A stretch of DNA of 64,000 bases. It comes from Halobacillus aidingensis. GTDB lineage: Bacteria; Bacillota; Bacilli; Bacillales; Halobacillaceae. The DNA is taken from contig NZ_FNIZ01000007.1 of the NCBI RefSeq assembly GCF_900104185.1, positions 124,001 to 188,000 on the forward strand, given 5' to 3'. Under the pieces are notes generated by a model. The model ran no database searches. It saw nothing but the letters and a program-made list of their open reading frames with translations, and was not told the origin of the DNA. Of the stretch, positions 1-9,900 are shown in pieces. The translations under genes were made by a program, and so were the position numbers. The first letter of the stretch is position 1; every line of letters starts with the position of its first letter.

Positions 1-37
1 CGTAAAAACAGTAATGGAATTTTGCGAAATAACGCAT

Positions 38-100
38 AAAAAAGTGCCTGCCCCCATATCGCTAAAGTTTTAACGTGTCGTGGTAGGGGACCACTTTTTT
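38..100. repeat. Dispersed hairpin repeat, copy 1
   Basis: Imperfect inverted repeat opening with AAAAAGTGCCTGCCCCC and closing with GGGGACCACTTTTTT, around a core CGCTAAAGTTTTAACG. The same design recurs at 20915, 23040, 27853 and 28038, with a looser relative at 38287. A-run before and T-run after mean it could terminate transcription in both directions. Confidence 0.75.
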
Positions 101-156
101 TCATGAATTCAAAGTCATTTTCTATTTCATAAGCAAAAAAAGATATATAAAACACA

Positions 157-185
157 TTGACGAAAACGTTTACATGGAGTATAGT
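157..185 (+). promoter_or_regulatory. Sigma-A promoter of the fructan regulator
   Basis: TTGACG (157-162), 17-bp spacer, TATAGT (180-185), about 60 bp before the lacI-type start. The cre-like box lies on the -35/spacer and the palindromic operator follows the -10, so both could block polymerase. Confidence 0.7.
161..174. promoter_or_regulatory. cre-like catabolite repression site
   Basis: CGAAAACGTTTACA matches the CcpA consensus TGWAANCGNTNWCA in 13 of 14 positions. It overlaps the -35 region, a position expected to repress. It could alternatively be bound by the local LacI-family protein. Confidence 0.55.
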
Positions 186-196
186 CTACTTAAGGT

Positions 197-217
197 AATC
201 GATTACGTAAACGATTA
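197..217. promoter_or_regulatory. Palindromic operator of the fructan LacI regulator, site 1
   Basis: AATCGATTACGTAAACGATTA is a near-perfect inverted repeat just after the -10 box. Its core CGATTACGTAAACG (200-213) recurs exactly at 1273-1286 before the binding-protein gene, which suggests autoregulation plus control of the importer. Confidence 0.65.
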
Positions 218-244
218 AGTGAGTTTTAGAAATGAGGATTAACC

Positions 245-1240
245 ATGGTTTCTATTAAAGATGTTGCAAAAAAAGCCCAAGTCTCTACAGCAACCGTATC
301 TCATGTGATCAATGAGACCAGATTTGTAGCCGATGAGACCAAACAGAAAGTTTACCTGGCGATGAAGGATCTGAATTACCAGCCGAACCGGATCGCAAGA
401 AGTCTTAGAAGCCGTAAATCGAATACGATCGGACTTTTAGTTCCGTTAGTTGCCGAAGATACATCGAATTTCTTCTTCATGAGCATTGCGAATGGAATTG
501 AAAAGGTGTTGAAAGAAAATGGATATAACTTAATACTTAGCAATTCCGATGAAGATGAAGGAACGGAAAAAGATCAAATCCGCGTTTTCAATACACAATT
601 GATTGACGGATTGATCATCGCTCCTGTCAACGGGAAAGATTCAGCGTATAAGCAGGAATTAACCGGTGACTATCCCGTTGTTTATATCGACCGACATCCG
701 AGCGGCATTGAAGGGGACATGGTTCTTGTTGATAACCTTCGCGGGTCGTATGAGGCAGTCGCTGCTCTCCTTAACAAAGGGTACGAGCGGATCGGCTTTA
801 TCACAGGCACCCTCGGGATTACGACTAGTGATGAACGCTTGAATGGGTATAAACAAGCCCTGGAAGAAAAAGGGCTTCCCGTAAGGAACGAGTTTATCAA
901 AGAAGGGCCAGCCACCTTTGAACTAGGCTATCAGTTAGCGAAAGAGCTTCATGAAGCAGGAGTAACGGCTTTGTTTATCGCCAATAATGTCATGACGATG
1001 GGAGCTGTTTCTTACCTTAAGGAACATCAGGTTCAAATACCTGAGGAAATCGGCATTATAGGCTATGACGATTATGATTGGATGAAGATCACGTCACCAC
1101 CTTTATCTGTCGTCAGGCAGCCGGCGTTTGAGATTGGAAAAGTCGCTGTTGAGCAGCTGCTTAAGAGAATAAATGGATCACAAGAGAAATATACAGAAGT
1201 CATGCTCGATTCAGAGTTGGTACAGAGAGGTTCCTTTTAA
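245..1240 (+). CDS. LacI-family transcriptional regulator of the fructan locus
   Basis: 331 residues, the usual size of the family. Residues 1-50 form the LacI helix-turn-helix and hinge (SIKDVAKKAQVSTATVSHV, then NRIARSLRS), followed by a periplasmic-binding-protein-like sensor domain ending VVRQPAFEIGKVAVEQLL. The start is fixed by GAGGATT a few bases upstream. It is the first gene of a cluster with an ABC importer and two GH32 enzymes, so its effector is probably a fructose-containing oligosaccharide or derivative (inference). Identical operator cores before this gene and before the binding-protein gene point to negative control of both. A short terminator separates it from the next gene, so the importer is likely a second unit of the same regulon. 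Confidence 0.93.
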   Translation: MVSIKDVAKKAQVSTATVSHVINETRFVADETKQKVYLAMKDLNYQPNRIARSLRSRKSNTIGLLVPLVAEDTSNFFFMSIANGIEKVLKENGYNLILSNSDEDEGTEKDQIRVFNTQLIDGLIIAPVNGKDSAYKQELTGDYPVVYIDRHPSGIEGDMVLVDNLRGSYEAVAALLNKGYERIGFITGTLGITTSDERLNGYKQALEEKGLPVRNEFIKEGPATFELGYQLAKELHEAGVTALFIANNVMTMGAVSYLKEHQVQIPEEIGIIGYDDYDWMKITSPPLSVVRQPAFEIGKVAVEQLLKRINGSQEKYTEVMLDSELVQRGSF

Positions 1241-1258
1241 AGAGAACCTTCTCTTTTT
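1239..1258 (+). terminator. Terminator after the LacI gene
   Basis: AAAGAGA-ACCT-TCTCTTT followed by TT, overlapping the stop codon. The stem is AT-rich and short, so it may leak. Confidence 0.5.
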
Positions 1259-1270
1259 AACCATAAAGTA

Positions 1271-1290
1271 AACGATTACGTAAACGTTTT
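1271..1290. promoter_or_regulatory. Operator of the fructan LacI regulator, site 2
   Basis: AACGATTACGTAAACGTTTT shares the core CGATTACGTAAACG with site 1 and has dyad symmetry around ACGT. It lies 56 bp before the ATG of the binding-protein gene. I see no convincing -35/-10 pair close to it. Confidence 0.6.
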
Positions 1291-1345
1291 TATGGAATGG
1301 AAGGTTGGTTGTCAGCGTTCAATTATGAAATGGGAGGTACGGAGG

Positions 1346-2698
1346 ATGAAAAAATTATCATTGTTGTTGGCAGGGGTTTTAGTCGTGTTGATGCTTGCGG
1401 CTTGTTCGAGTGACAGTAACGCGAACTCAGAAGGCGAAAGTGGGAGTTCCGGGGAGAACACAACAAGTGACACTGTAGAAACGGGCTCTGTTGAAACAAG
1501 TGTTGAAGCTACAGGGGACGAAGAGGTGATGCTTGATTTCTGGATTCACCAGACAGGTGAAGACGAGACGAATGCGTACATTGAGTTGATTGATGCTTTC
1601 AACAAAGAGCATGAGGACATTCATGTCAACGCAGAAGTCATCATTGATGACGGAGCAAGTGCTTACAGTGACAGCATCAATGCCGCTCTTGTAGCAGGCA
1701 ACCTTCCAGATGTGATGGCCGTCGACGGCCCTTACGTCTCAAGCTTTGCTGAAGCTGGAGTGATTCAGCCGATTGACGAATATATCGACGAAGAAACGAA
1801 AAGCCAATATGTAGATTCGATCATTCAACAAGGCACATACAACGATCAATTGTATTCCTTAGGCGCCATGGAAGCTTCCGTCATGCTTTATTACAACAAA
1901 GACTTGTTGGATGAGGCAGGGATCGAGCCGGCTGATTCTATCGAAGAAGCGTGGACATGGGATGAATTGATGGAGAATTCCAAGAAAATGACGACCGAAG
2001 ACCGTTATGGACTGAACTTGTTCATGAACTATGGCGTTGGTGAATGGCTGACGTTCATGGGAGCACCGCTTGCCTGGTCGAACGGAGGCGCATTGATTTC
2101 CGAGGATGGTACGACAGTTGATGGTTATCTGAATAGTCCTGAAACCATTGAAGCATTGAACTATGTAAAAGAGCTATTCGCTGAAGGTGTGGTTACTGAT
2201 AGTCCTGGGGAGATGCAGTTTGAGGAAGGAAATGCAGCCCTTGCTTTAGGCGGTCCATGGATTGCCGTTTCTGCTGAAGACGCCGGCTTGAACTGGGGAA
2301 TGATGCCGTACCCTTACAAAGATGAAAAAGTGTCTCCATCCGGAAGCATGGCTTATGCGGTAACGAATAACACAGAAAATCCTGAAGCAGCTGTCGAGCT
2401 TATGAAATGGATGACGAATGAAGAAGCAACGATCAAAATTTCGAAAGCCACAGGCATGCCACCGGCACAGAAATCTGCGTTCGAAACCATGGAAAAATTC
2501 AATGAGCTTCCATGGAGCGTTATGAAGGAACAAGTGATCCAAACCGCCCATGCCCGCCCGTCTACACCAGCTTATCCGGTATTGACAGATGCATTTGCTC
2601 AATCTTTCCACGCTGCTGCTCTGGGTGAAGATGTCGAGAGTGTGGTAGAACAGCAGGTCCAGCGTGTCGAGCGTGAATTGAAACGTTTTGAAGAATAG
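1346..2698 (+). CDS. Sugar ABC transporter substrate-binding lipoprotein (fructan locus)
   Basis: 450 residues. It begins MKKLSLLLAGVLVVLMLAAC, a lipoprotein signal with lipobox LAAC, followed by a Ser/Gly/Glu-rich linker and a family 1 extracellular binding domain (DFWIHQTGEDETN; later SGSMAYAVTNN). The ATG at 1346 is preferred over an in-frame ATG at 1292 because GGAGGTACGGAGG stands directly before it and the lipoprotein signal begins there. It should capture fructo-oligosaccharides released outside the cell by the large secreted GH32 enzyme and hand them to the two permeases that follow (inference from context). Substrate specificity cannot be read from the sequence. A hairpin after its stop may make its mRNA more abundant than that of the permeases. 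Confidence 0.9.
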   Translation: MKKLSLLLAGVLVVLMLAACSSDSNANSEGESGSSGENTTSDTVETGSVETSVEATGDEEVMLDFWIHQTGEDETNAYIELIDAFNKEHEDIHVNAEVIIDDGASAYSDSINAALVAGNLPDVMAVDGPYVSSFAEAGVIQPIDEYIDEETKSQYVDSIIQQGTYNDQLYSLGAMEASVMLYYNKDLLDEAGIEPADSIEEAWTWDELMENSKKMTTEDRYGLNLFMNYGVGEWLTFMGAPLAWSNGGALISEDGTTVDGYLNSPETIEALNYVKELFAEGVVTDSPGEMQFEEGNAALALGGPWIAVSAEDAGLNWGMMPYPYKDEKVSPSGSMAYAVTNNTENPEAAVELMKWMTNEEATIKISKATGMPPAQKSAFETMEKFNELPWSVMKEQVIQTAHARPSTPAYPVLTDAFAQSFHAAALGEDVESVVEQQVQRVERELKRFEE

Positions 2699-2712
2699 TC
2701 CAACGATTGGAC

Positions 2713-2747
2713 GGGGCCTGTGAGTGCTGCAGGCTCCCTCTGATTTT
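2713..2747 (+). terminator. Intra-operon hairpin between binding protein and permeases
   Basis: GGGGCCTG (2713-2720) pairs with CAGGCTCC (2730-2737) with one G-T wobble, then a spaced T-run. The downstream permeases lack an obvious promoter, so it looks like a leaky terminator that raises the ratio of binding protein to membrane parts. Confidence 0.55.
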
Positions 2748-2787
2748 TAACGACCGTCTACGGGTTTGAAAGAGAGGGTGAACACAT

Positions 2788-3771
2788 ATGAAAGGGAACA
2801 GTTCTTCTGCAAAACCACTGACCGATCACGATCACTATAAGGCTCCGTCAGAACCATCGATCAAAAAGGTGCCGCCAAAAAGGAAGAAAAGAAGAAGGTC
2901 ACAGGCCTTCCAGGAAGCTGTGACAGGCTACTTCTTTCTAGCTCCTGCATTAATTCTTCTGGGTGTATTCCTTTTGTATCCGATGGGGGCCGCTTTCTAT
3001 TATAGTTTTACAGATTTCTATATTTTAAAACCGGATGATATTTCATTTATCGGGTTCGAGAATTTTTCTTATATATGGCAGGATGCTCAATTCCGGCAGG
3101 CCTTTTGGAATACCGTTTACTTTTCTGTCATCGTCGTTCCTGTCCAGCTGGCGGTCGCGTTAGGGCTAGCCTTGCTCATTAATAAAAAATTAAAGTTTCG
3201 CGTGTTTTTCCGAACAGCGTTTTTCTCGCCTGTCGTGATGTCTTTGGTTGTGGTATCGATTCTCTGGACGTTCATGTACAATCCAAACGAAGGATTGATC
3301 AACCAGCTGCTCGGACTTATAGGGATTTCCCCACAACCATTTCTTACAAGCCCGGATCAGGCTATGAATTCCATTATTGTCATGTCTGTCTGGCAGGGGG
3401 CCGGGTTCCAGATGATGATTTTCCTGGCAGGCCTTCAAAACATACCGAACCATTTGTATGAAGCGGCAGATATTGATGGAGCAAGCAATTGGCAGAAGTT
3501 TTTACATGTCACTCTGCCAGGTTTGAAAAACATTGCACTGTTCATTTTTATCACCATCAGTATTGCTGCCTTTAAATTACTCGTTCAGCCGATGATCATG
3601 ACACAGGGCGGACCGCTTGGGTCTACCAAGTCTCTCGTCTATCACATCTATGAAACGGGATTCAACTACCGTGATGTCGGTTATGCCTCAGCCATGGCTG
3701 TCGTATTCACATTGATTGTCCTTACCATCACCATTATTCAGCGTGTACTTATTCGTGAGGAGAGGGGGTAA
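2788..3771 (+). CDS. Sugar ABC transporter permease, MalF/UgpA type
   Basis: 327 residues. A basic cytoplasmic N-terminus (PPKRKKRRRSQAF) precedes six predicted membrane segments, starting around residue 45. The EAA loop that docks on the ATPase is visible as YEAADIDGASNWQKFLHVTLP. This is the first permease of a CUT1-type importer; the second follows after 5 bp. No ATPase gene is nearby, which is common in Bacillaceae where one shared MsmX-type ATPase drives several CUT1 importers (family knowledge). AGAGAGGGTG precedes the ATG. Confidence 0.93.
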   Translation: MKGNSSSAKPLTDHDHYKAPSEPSIKKVPPKRKKRRRSQAFQEAVTGYFFLAPALILLGVFLLYPMGAAFYYSFTDFYILKPDDISFIGFENFSYIWQDAQFRQAFWNTVYFSVIVVPVQLAVALGLALLINKKLKFRVFFRTAFFSPVVMSLVVVSILWTFMYNPNEGLINQLLGLIGISPQPFLTSPDQAMNSIIVMSVWQGAGFQMMIFLAGLQNIPNHLYEAADIDGASNWQKFLHVTLPGLKNIALFIFITISIAAFKLLVQPMIMTQGGPLGSTKSLVYHIYETGFNYRDVGYASAMAVVFTLIVLTITIIQRVLIREERG

Positions 3772-3776
3772 AAGCT

Positions 3777-4631
3777 ATGAAAAGAAAGAAAGGAATCCAG
3801 CGAGTCGTCTTATATGTTTCTTTGACTTTACTCACATTCATCTTTCTCTTTCCATTAATATGGATGCTCGTTTCATCGTTGAAAGATGAGTTTCAGATTT
3901 TCAGGGATATGAAATCACTGAAAGCCTTTCTGCCTCCGGCTCCGAGTGAAGTTGAAGGGGGATATTTCGCCAACTATATCGCCGCTTTTCAACGTGTCGA
4001 CCTTATGAAGTACATTTTGAACAGCTTGATTTATACGACCGGCATCATTGTCTTTGGGCTTATTGTCAACTCCATGGCAGGTTATGCCCTGGCACGGTTT
4101 CGTTTTCCACTGGCCGGTTTCTGGCTTGGTGTCATTATCGCGACCTTGATCATCCCGCCGGAAAGTATCTTTCTGCCCCTCTACGTTTTGGTGTATGACC
4201 TTGGATGGGTGAATACGTACACAGGGTTGATTGTCCCGTTTATCGCGAATGCTTTTGCCATTTTTTTATTCCGGCAGTTTTTCCTCGACTTTCCTAAAGA
4301 ATTGGAGGAAGCGGCCAAAATCGATGGCTGTTCTCAAATCGGCATTTTCTTCCGGATTATTGTCCCGCTTTCTAAACCGGTCTTTGCGACTGTGGCGATC
4401 GTCTTATTTATCAACCACTGGAATGATTTCCTCTGGCCGCTTGTTGTCGCTTCGGATGAGAGTATGCGTACGATCCAGATTGGGCTGCAGTACTTCATGA
4501 ACGAACCACCAATCAAGTGGGGGCAGGTGATGGCTGCGTTAACGATTGCCACTGTGCCGATGCTGTTGATATTTGCTTTTCTGCAAAGATACTACGTCCA
4601 AGGTTTAACACACACCGGTTCAAAAAACTAA
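3777..4631 (+). CDS. Sugar ABC transporter permease, MalG/UgpE type
   Basis: 284 residues with six predicted membrane helices and the EAA loop EEAAKIDGCSQIGIFFRIIVPL. It pairs with the preceding MalF-type permease to form the membrane channel of the fructo-oligosaccharide importer. The C-terminus (YVQGLTHTGSKN) has the typical form for the family. The start sits 5 bp after the stop of the first permease behind GAGGAGAGGGGG, so the two are translated together. Confidence 0.93.
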   Translation: MKRKKGIQRVVLYVSLTLLTFIFLFPLIWMLVSSLKDEFQIFRDMKSLKAFLPPAPSEVEGGYFANYIAAFQRVDLMKYILNSLIYTTGIIVFGLIVNSMAGYALARFRFPLAGFWLGVIIATLIIPPESIFLPLYVLVYDLGWVNTYTGLIVPFIANAFAIFLFRQFFLDFPKELEEAAKIDGCSQIGIFFRIIVPLSKPVFATVAIVLFINHWNDFLWPLVVASDESMRTIQIGLQYFMNEPPIKWGQVMAALTIATVPMLLIFAFLQRYYVQGLTHTGSKN

Positions 4632-4719
4632 ATGATTTTATCGTTAATGTCAGGCGAAAAGTGGAAAAACGCCGACTGATAATAAGGACTAATGATTGTT
4701 GGAAGGAGTGCCATAACAT

Positions 4720-6195
4720 ATGATTCAAAGCCAGCCTGTAACGACGAATGGATATTATGAGGAGAGGTACCGGCCTCACATCCATTTCACCCCCGAACAA
4801 ATGTGGATGAATGACCCCAATGGTCTTGTTTACTTCGAAGGGGAATATCACCTCTTTTATCAATACCATCCAGATAGTAAGCAGTGGGGGCCGATGCACT
4901 GGGGCCACGCTGTCAGCAAGGATCTAATCACGTGGGAACATCTTCCTGTCGCTCTCTATCCGGATACTCTCGGCATGATTTTTTCAGGGAGCGCTGTGGT
5001 CGACCACAAGGATACGAGTGGTTTTTTCGATGGAAAACCGGGGCTTGTTGCTGTGTTTACCCACGCCGATGGAGATTTGCAAAGGCAGAGCATCGCCTAC
5101 AGTAAAGACCATGGGCGGACATGGGTGAAATATGACGACAATCCGGTGATTCCAAACCCCGGCATCAAAGACTTTCGTGATCCGAAGGTTTTCTGGCATG
5201 AGGAAACTGAGAAGTGGGTGATGGTGCTTGCGGCAGGGAGAAAAGTTCAATTCTACACATCAACGGATTTGAAGCAGTGGACCTATGTCAGTGAATTTGG
5301 AGAAGGGTGGGGCGAGCAGAAAGGAGTCTGGGAATGCCCGGATCTGTTTTCGCTCACGAATGAAACGACCGGGGAAAAGAAATGGGTGCTGCCGATCGGG
5401 ATAGATGCAGGTGCGCCTTCAGGTGGATCCGGCACGCAGTATTTTATCGGCTCTTTTGATGGCAAGCACTTTGTTCCTCATCAGTCAAAAGAAACGGTGC
5501 GCTGGCTTGACTATGGCAAAGACTTTTATGCGTCGCAGTCCTTTTCCGATCTCCCGGGGAGGAGAGTAGTCCTTGCCTGGATGAGCAATTGGCAATACGC
5601 CAATGACGTGCCGACAGATCCGTGGAGAAGTGCGATGACGATCCCAAGGGAATTGACTTTATCGATGGTGGAAGGTCAGGAACGCCTGATTCAGAAACCT
5701 GTCGCAGAGCTTACAAGCTTGATAGAAAAGAAAATGGAGAAGGAGCCTTTCTTCCTTCAAGAAAAGCAGTCCACCGAGCTGGACCAGCCTGCTTCTCCTT
5801 TCATCTGGGAATGGGGTGTGGAAATCGAAAAGGGCGGCGTTTTCGAAGCACGCTTATTTGGAAAGCAGGATGGAGGTCTCCGCGTTCGCATTGATCGCGG
5901 GAAAAATACGCTATACGTTCAAAGAGACAGGGCGGACCTTGATTTCTCCAAGGAATATGCATGTACTTGTCAGGCACCATTGAATGGTGATCATTCGTCC
6001 TTCCATCTCAAGCTCGTTTGTGACCATTCCTCGGTCGAAATCTTTCTAGGTGATGGAGAAATAAGCATGACGAATGTATACTTACCGGCAGCTGATCACG
6101 AAGCGAAATTAAAGATGGAAGCTGTCCGCGGAACGGTAGAAGTGAAACAATCGTCGGTTTCAGAATTGAAATCGATCTGGAAGCCCAACGCTTAA
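4720..6195 (+). CDS. Intracellular GH32 fructosidase (sucrose/levan-oligosaccharide hydrolase)
   Basis: 491 residues, without a signal peptide. The GH32 five-bladed propeller carries all three catalytic signatures: WMNDPNG near residue 27 (Asp nucleophile), FRDP (transition-state stabiliser) and WECPDLF (Glu acid/base); a C-terminal beta-sandwich follows. It should split sucrose or short fructans brought in by the importer encoded just upstream, releasing fructose. Because import is by ABC transporter rather than PTS, the substrate is more likely unphosphorylated than sucrose 6-phosphate (inference). GGAAGGAG precedes the ATG by a normal distance. Its N-terminal half is closely similar to the first GH32 module of the large secreted protein 700 bp downstream. 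Confidence 0.93.
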   Translation: MIQSQPVTTNGYYEERYRPHIHFTPEQMWMNDPNGLVYFEGEYHLFYQYHPDSKQWGPMHWGHAVSKDLITWEHLPVALYPDTLGMIFSGSAVVDHKDTSGFFDGKPGLVAVFTHADGDLQRQSIAYSKDHGRTWVKYDDNPVIPNPGIKDFRDPKVFWHEETEKWVMVLAAGRKVQFYTSTDLKQWTYVSEFGEGWGEQKGVWECPDLFSLTNETTGEKKWVLPIGIDAGAPSGGSGTQYFIGSFDGKHFVPHQSKETVRWLDYGKDFYASQSFSDLPGRRVVLAWMSNWQYANDVPTDPWRSAMTIPRELTLSMVEGQERLIQKPVAELTSLIEKKMEKEPFFLQEKQSTELDQPASPFIWEWGVEIEKGGVFEARLFGKQDGGLRVRIDRGKNTLYVQRDRADLDFSKEYACTCQAPLNGDHSSFHLKLVCDHSSVEIFLGDGEISMTNVYLPAADHEAKLKMEAVRGTVEVKQSSVSELKSIWKPNA

Positions 6196-6216
6196 AGAAA
6201 GAAGAGGAGGATGAAG

Positions 6217-6819
6217 ATGAAAGGTACGGGGAACCTTATCTACCTTGTTTGTGACTGGTTGATGCGGCTTGCGATTTTAAATGTATTGTGGATCACTTTT
6301 ACACTTATGGGTGGCGGAGTTTTCGGTATCTTTCCTGCTTCTGCCGCCTGTGTCGCTTTATTGAAAGAGTGGATCGCGGACCGGCGCCCTCATCCGGTAG
6401 CGTTTTATTGGGACGTTTACAAACGCTCCTTTCTTTCTGCGAATGTCGTGTTCCTATGTACGTTTGTTTTAATGATTCTTTTAGGCTTCAACATCTATAC
6501 CAGTCTTCAATTCACAGGGGTATGGTTCTACCTTTTTTTCAGTGGTACCGTGTTTTTGGGCGCGGGGGTGTTGATGACGGCCATCTTAACGTTCAACCCT
6601 CTCAGTCATGGCATGAAGGCAAAAGAAGCTTTGAAAAATGCGCTTCATCTTCTGTTGCTTTACCCTGGTCGTCTGCTTTCTTTTATCGCCGGGTTTGCCC
6701 TGCTTCTCGTCTGTATTCGGTTCATTCCTGGCATCCTGCCGTTGTATTCCGTCAATATCATTCTATTGTTAACCGTCCTTTTGTTTCCTTTTCAACAAGA
6801 AGCTCACAAGCCCGTCTGA
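6217..6819 (+). CDS. YesL-family (DUF624) membrane protein
   Basis: About 200 residues with five to six hydrophobic segments; the opening MKGTGNLIYLVCDWLMRLAILNVLWI is typical of the YesL/DUF624 family, which is often found in carbohydrate ABC operons of Firmicutes but has no firmly known function. The ATG at 6217 is chosen over that at 6211 because GAGGAGG ends at 6210, leaving no room for the earlier start. Its stop codon lies inside the terminator that closes the importer operon. Confidence 0.85.
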   Translation: MKGTGNLIYLVCDWLMRLAILNVLWITFTLMGGGVFGIFPASAACVALLKEWIADRRPHPVAFYWDVYKRSFLSANVVFLCTFVLMILLGFNIYTSLQFTGVWFYLFFSGTVFLGAGVLMTAILTFNPLSHGMKAKEALKNALHLLLLYPGRLLSFIAGFALLLVCIRFIPGILPLYSVNIILLLTVLLFPFQQEAHKPV

Positions 6820-6848
6820 CTGGATGCAAGAACAGACGGGTTTTCTTT
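6811..6848 (+). terminator. Terminator of the importer/fructosidase operon
   Basis: CCCGTCTG (6811-6818) pairs with CAGACGGG (6833-6840), followed by TTTTCTTTT. The left arm overlaps the last codons of the YesL-type gene. Confidence 0.85.
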
Positions 6849-6882
6849 TACATGGGTTTTAAAAAATTCGCGCACTATTTTT

Positions 6883-6896
6883 TGACAGCGCTTACA
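6883..6896. promoter_or_regulatory. cre site before the secreted GH32 enzyme
   Basis: TGACAGCGCTTACA matches TGWAANCGNTNWCA in 13 of 14 positions. It lies only 5 bp before the AAAGGAGGA ribosome site, where bound CcpA could act as a roadblock. No clear -10 box is visible between the upstream terminator and the gene. Confidence 0.6.
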
Positions 6897-6917
6897 ATTC
6901 TAAAGGAGGAAGATCAT

Positions 6918-9900
6918 TTGAGACGTGCGATCCGTCGTTCCACCACCGTTTTGACGATTGCCCTATTAATCTTGGCTTTATTTCCGACCTATCCAATGGC
7001 TGAGGAGGGGGCACAGGAGAGTCAGGAAACTTCGCTTGATCCATACAGATCCCAATTTCATTATTCACCTGCTGAAAATTGGATGAATGACCCAAATGGA
7101 ATGGTCTATTATGACGGGGAATATCACTTATTCTATCAGCATAACCCAACCGGGAATCAATGGGGGCCGATGTACTGGGGCCATGCGGTCAGTAAGGATT
7201 TAATCAACTGGGAAGAACTCCCTATCGCGTTGTATCCGGATGAAAAAGGGTTTATCTGGTCTGGGAGTGTCGTCGTAGATAAACAGAATACCGCAGGGTT
7301 CCAGACAGGTGATGAAGCGCCTATGGTCGCTGTTTTCACTCATGAAAAAGCAGGACACCAAACCCAGAGTCTTGCGTACAGCAATGATAAAGGACGAACC
7401 TGGACGAAGTATGAAGGCAATCCGGTCATGGACATGCCTGACGATACGGATGTTTTCAGAGATCCAAAAGTCTTCTGGCATGAAAAGACAGGTCAATGGA
7501 AGATGGTTGTGTCCGCAGGGCAGAGCATCGAATTTTACCAATCTGATAATCTAAAAGATTGGCAGCATACCGACAGCTTCCAACGTCCGGCAGATGCTGA
7601 AGGGGTTTGGGAGTGCCCGGACCTTGTAGAACTGCTGGTCGACGGGGATGGAAACGAAAAGAAATGGGCGCTCATCATGAGTGTGAGTGAAGGTTCTTCT
7701 GCCGGTGGTTCTGGTATGGAGTATGTCGTGGGAGATTTTAATGGAGAATCTTTTTCCACAGAAATGAATCCGGTTCCTTTGGATTATGGGGCAGACATGT
7801 ATGCCGGAGTCACGTGGAACAACCTGCCGAAAGAACAAGAGCGTACGGTTTTGCTTGGCTGGATGAACAATTGGCAGTATGGGCAGGACATACCGACAGA
7901 AAACTTCCGTGGAGCGATGTCCATTCCGCGTGAATTAAAGCTTCGTACAGCAGAAGATGGAACATACCAACTCCAACAGCAGCCTGTAGCTGAATTTGAA
8001 CAATTGAGAGGAGAAACCGTAGAGCGAAAAGATGAAGTAGTGAAAGAAGGAAGTCAGAAGCTCGGCGATTCAGTCAATGACTTGCTTGAAATCACCGCTT
8101 CTTTTGATATCGATCAGTCGTCAGCGGATTCCTTTGGGTTTACGTTGACGAACGAAAGCGATCAATCGACGACAATCGTTTATCACACCAAAGAGGAGAA
8201 GATCGCCCTTGACCGTACGTCATCAGGGGAGGACGACTTTTCAGCAGATTTTGCCGCCGTCCATGAAGCACCGATGAAAGTCGAGGACGGGAAAGTTCAG
8301 ATGAGAATCCTTCTGGATCGCTCGTCTGTGGAAGTGTTCGGAAATGAAGGGACGACCGTTCTGACCGATCAGATCTTCAGAGATGAGTCCTCTTCCACAC
8401 TGGAAATGTTCAGTACTGGAGGAGAGGTGTACCTTAGTGAATTAAATGTGACGGATTTAAACAAGGCGAACGTGGAACCTATGAAAAGGATGATTCCTGA
8501 AGACGTTCCGAACACCTTGGAAAATGGGGGCTTCGAAACGGGCGATTTAACAGGATGGACGCCGAGCGGAAGTGCTTTTACCCACGGCGTTTCTCAAACA
8601 GAAACGTACTGGGACGGTAACCCTTTTGAACAAGAAGGAAACTACCACCTTTGGGGTTTTTCTGAGGACGTGAGCGATTCCGATTTTAGGACAGGGACGC
8701 TTCAATCTGATCTTTTTCAATTAAGCGGAAAAGGGCAGGTGGATTTTCTGATCGGTGGTGGGCAGGATAAGGAACGCTTATATGTAGCGCTTGTCCGAGC
8801 ATCAGATGGAAAAGAACTCTTCAAAGCTACAGGAGCGAACGACGAGAAATACCGCCGTGTCTCCTGGGATGCAAGTGCTTACCTTGGTGAAACGCTGTAC
8901 TTGAAAGTCGTGGATTACCATAATGATGGATTCGGCCATATTAACGTCGATGATTTTCAAGTGTACACAGAAGGAGAGCCTATCGGAGAAGAGCTTGAGA
9001 ACGGTGATTTCGAAACGGGTGATTTAACAGGATGGACTGTCGTTGAGGGAGATGCTTTCAGCCCGGCTGATGTTACCAATGATACGGATTGGGGCTGGGG
9101 TGGACCTTTCAACCACCAGGGAGACTACCACCTTTGGGGTGCTAAAGATGGTGGGGATGAGCAAACCGGCATCCTGCGTTCCTCTTCCTTCGTTTTATCT
9201 GGAACAGGGACAATCTCTTATTTGATAGGTGGGGGAAATGACCCTGATCGATTGTATGTAGCCCTTGTACGGGCGGCCGATGATGAAGAATTGATGAAGG
9301 CAACCAATACCGAATGGAACGACACCGAAGAGTATTCGAAAATCGTTTGGGATGCGTCCGAGTATGTAGGGGAAGAAGTGTATTTGAAAGTCGTGGACAA
9401 TTCTACAGAAGGATGGGGACATATCAATGTAGATGACTTCCAAGTGAAGCAGACCGGCCCGCTTGCTCATTGGTCATTTGATGAGCAGGAAGGGAAGGTT
9501 ACGAAAGAGGAAGTCAGTGGACAATCTGATCCTGTTCACTACGTGTTTAATGACGCAGTGTATAAAGCATCTTCTGATCCGTTATGGCGGCCGGGACTGG
9601 TAGGAAACGCCTTATTGTTTGATGGATATTCTACGTGGGTGACACGTGAGGATGATCAATTTGTCCAGCCCGAAGATGCCCTTACGATAGAAGGTTGGGT
9701 AGCTCCACGAGCGTATGAGTGGGGAGACCTAAATCAAATATCAGCGATCGTCAACAAGCATGACAAGTCTAAAGGGGAAGGGTTTCTTTTAGGAATGGGA
9801 CGTCACGGAAAACTTTCCTTCCAGGCAGGGATCAATGGCGATTGGCAGGAGGTTTCCACAACGTCTGACGAAAGGTTGGAAAAGGATCAGTGGTCTCATG

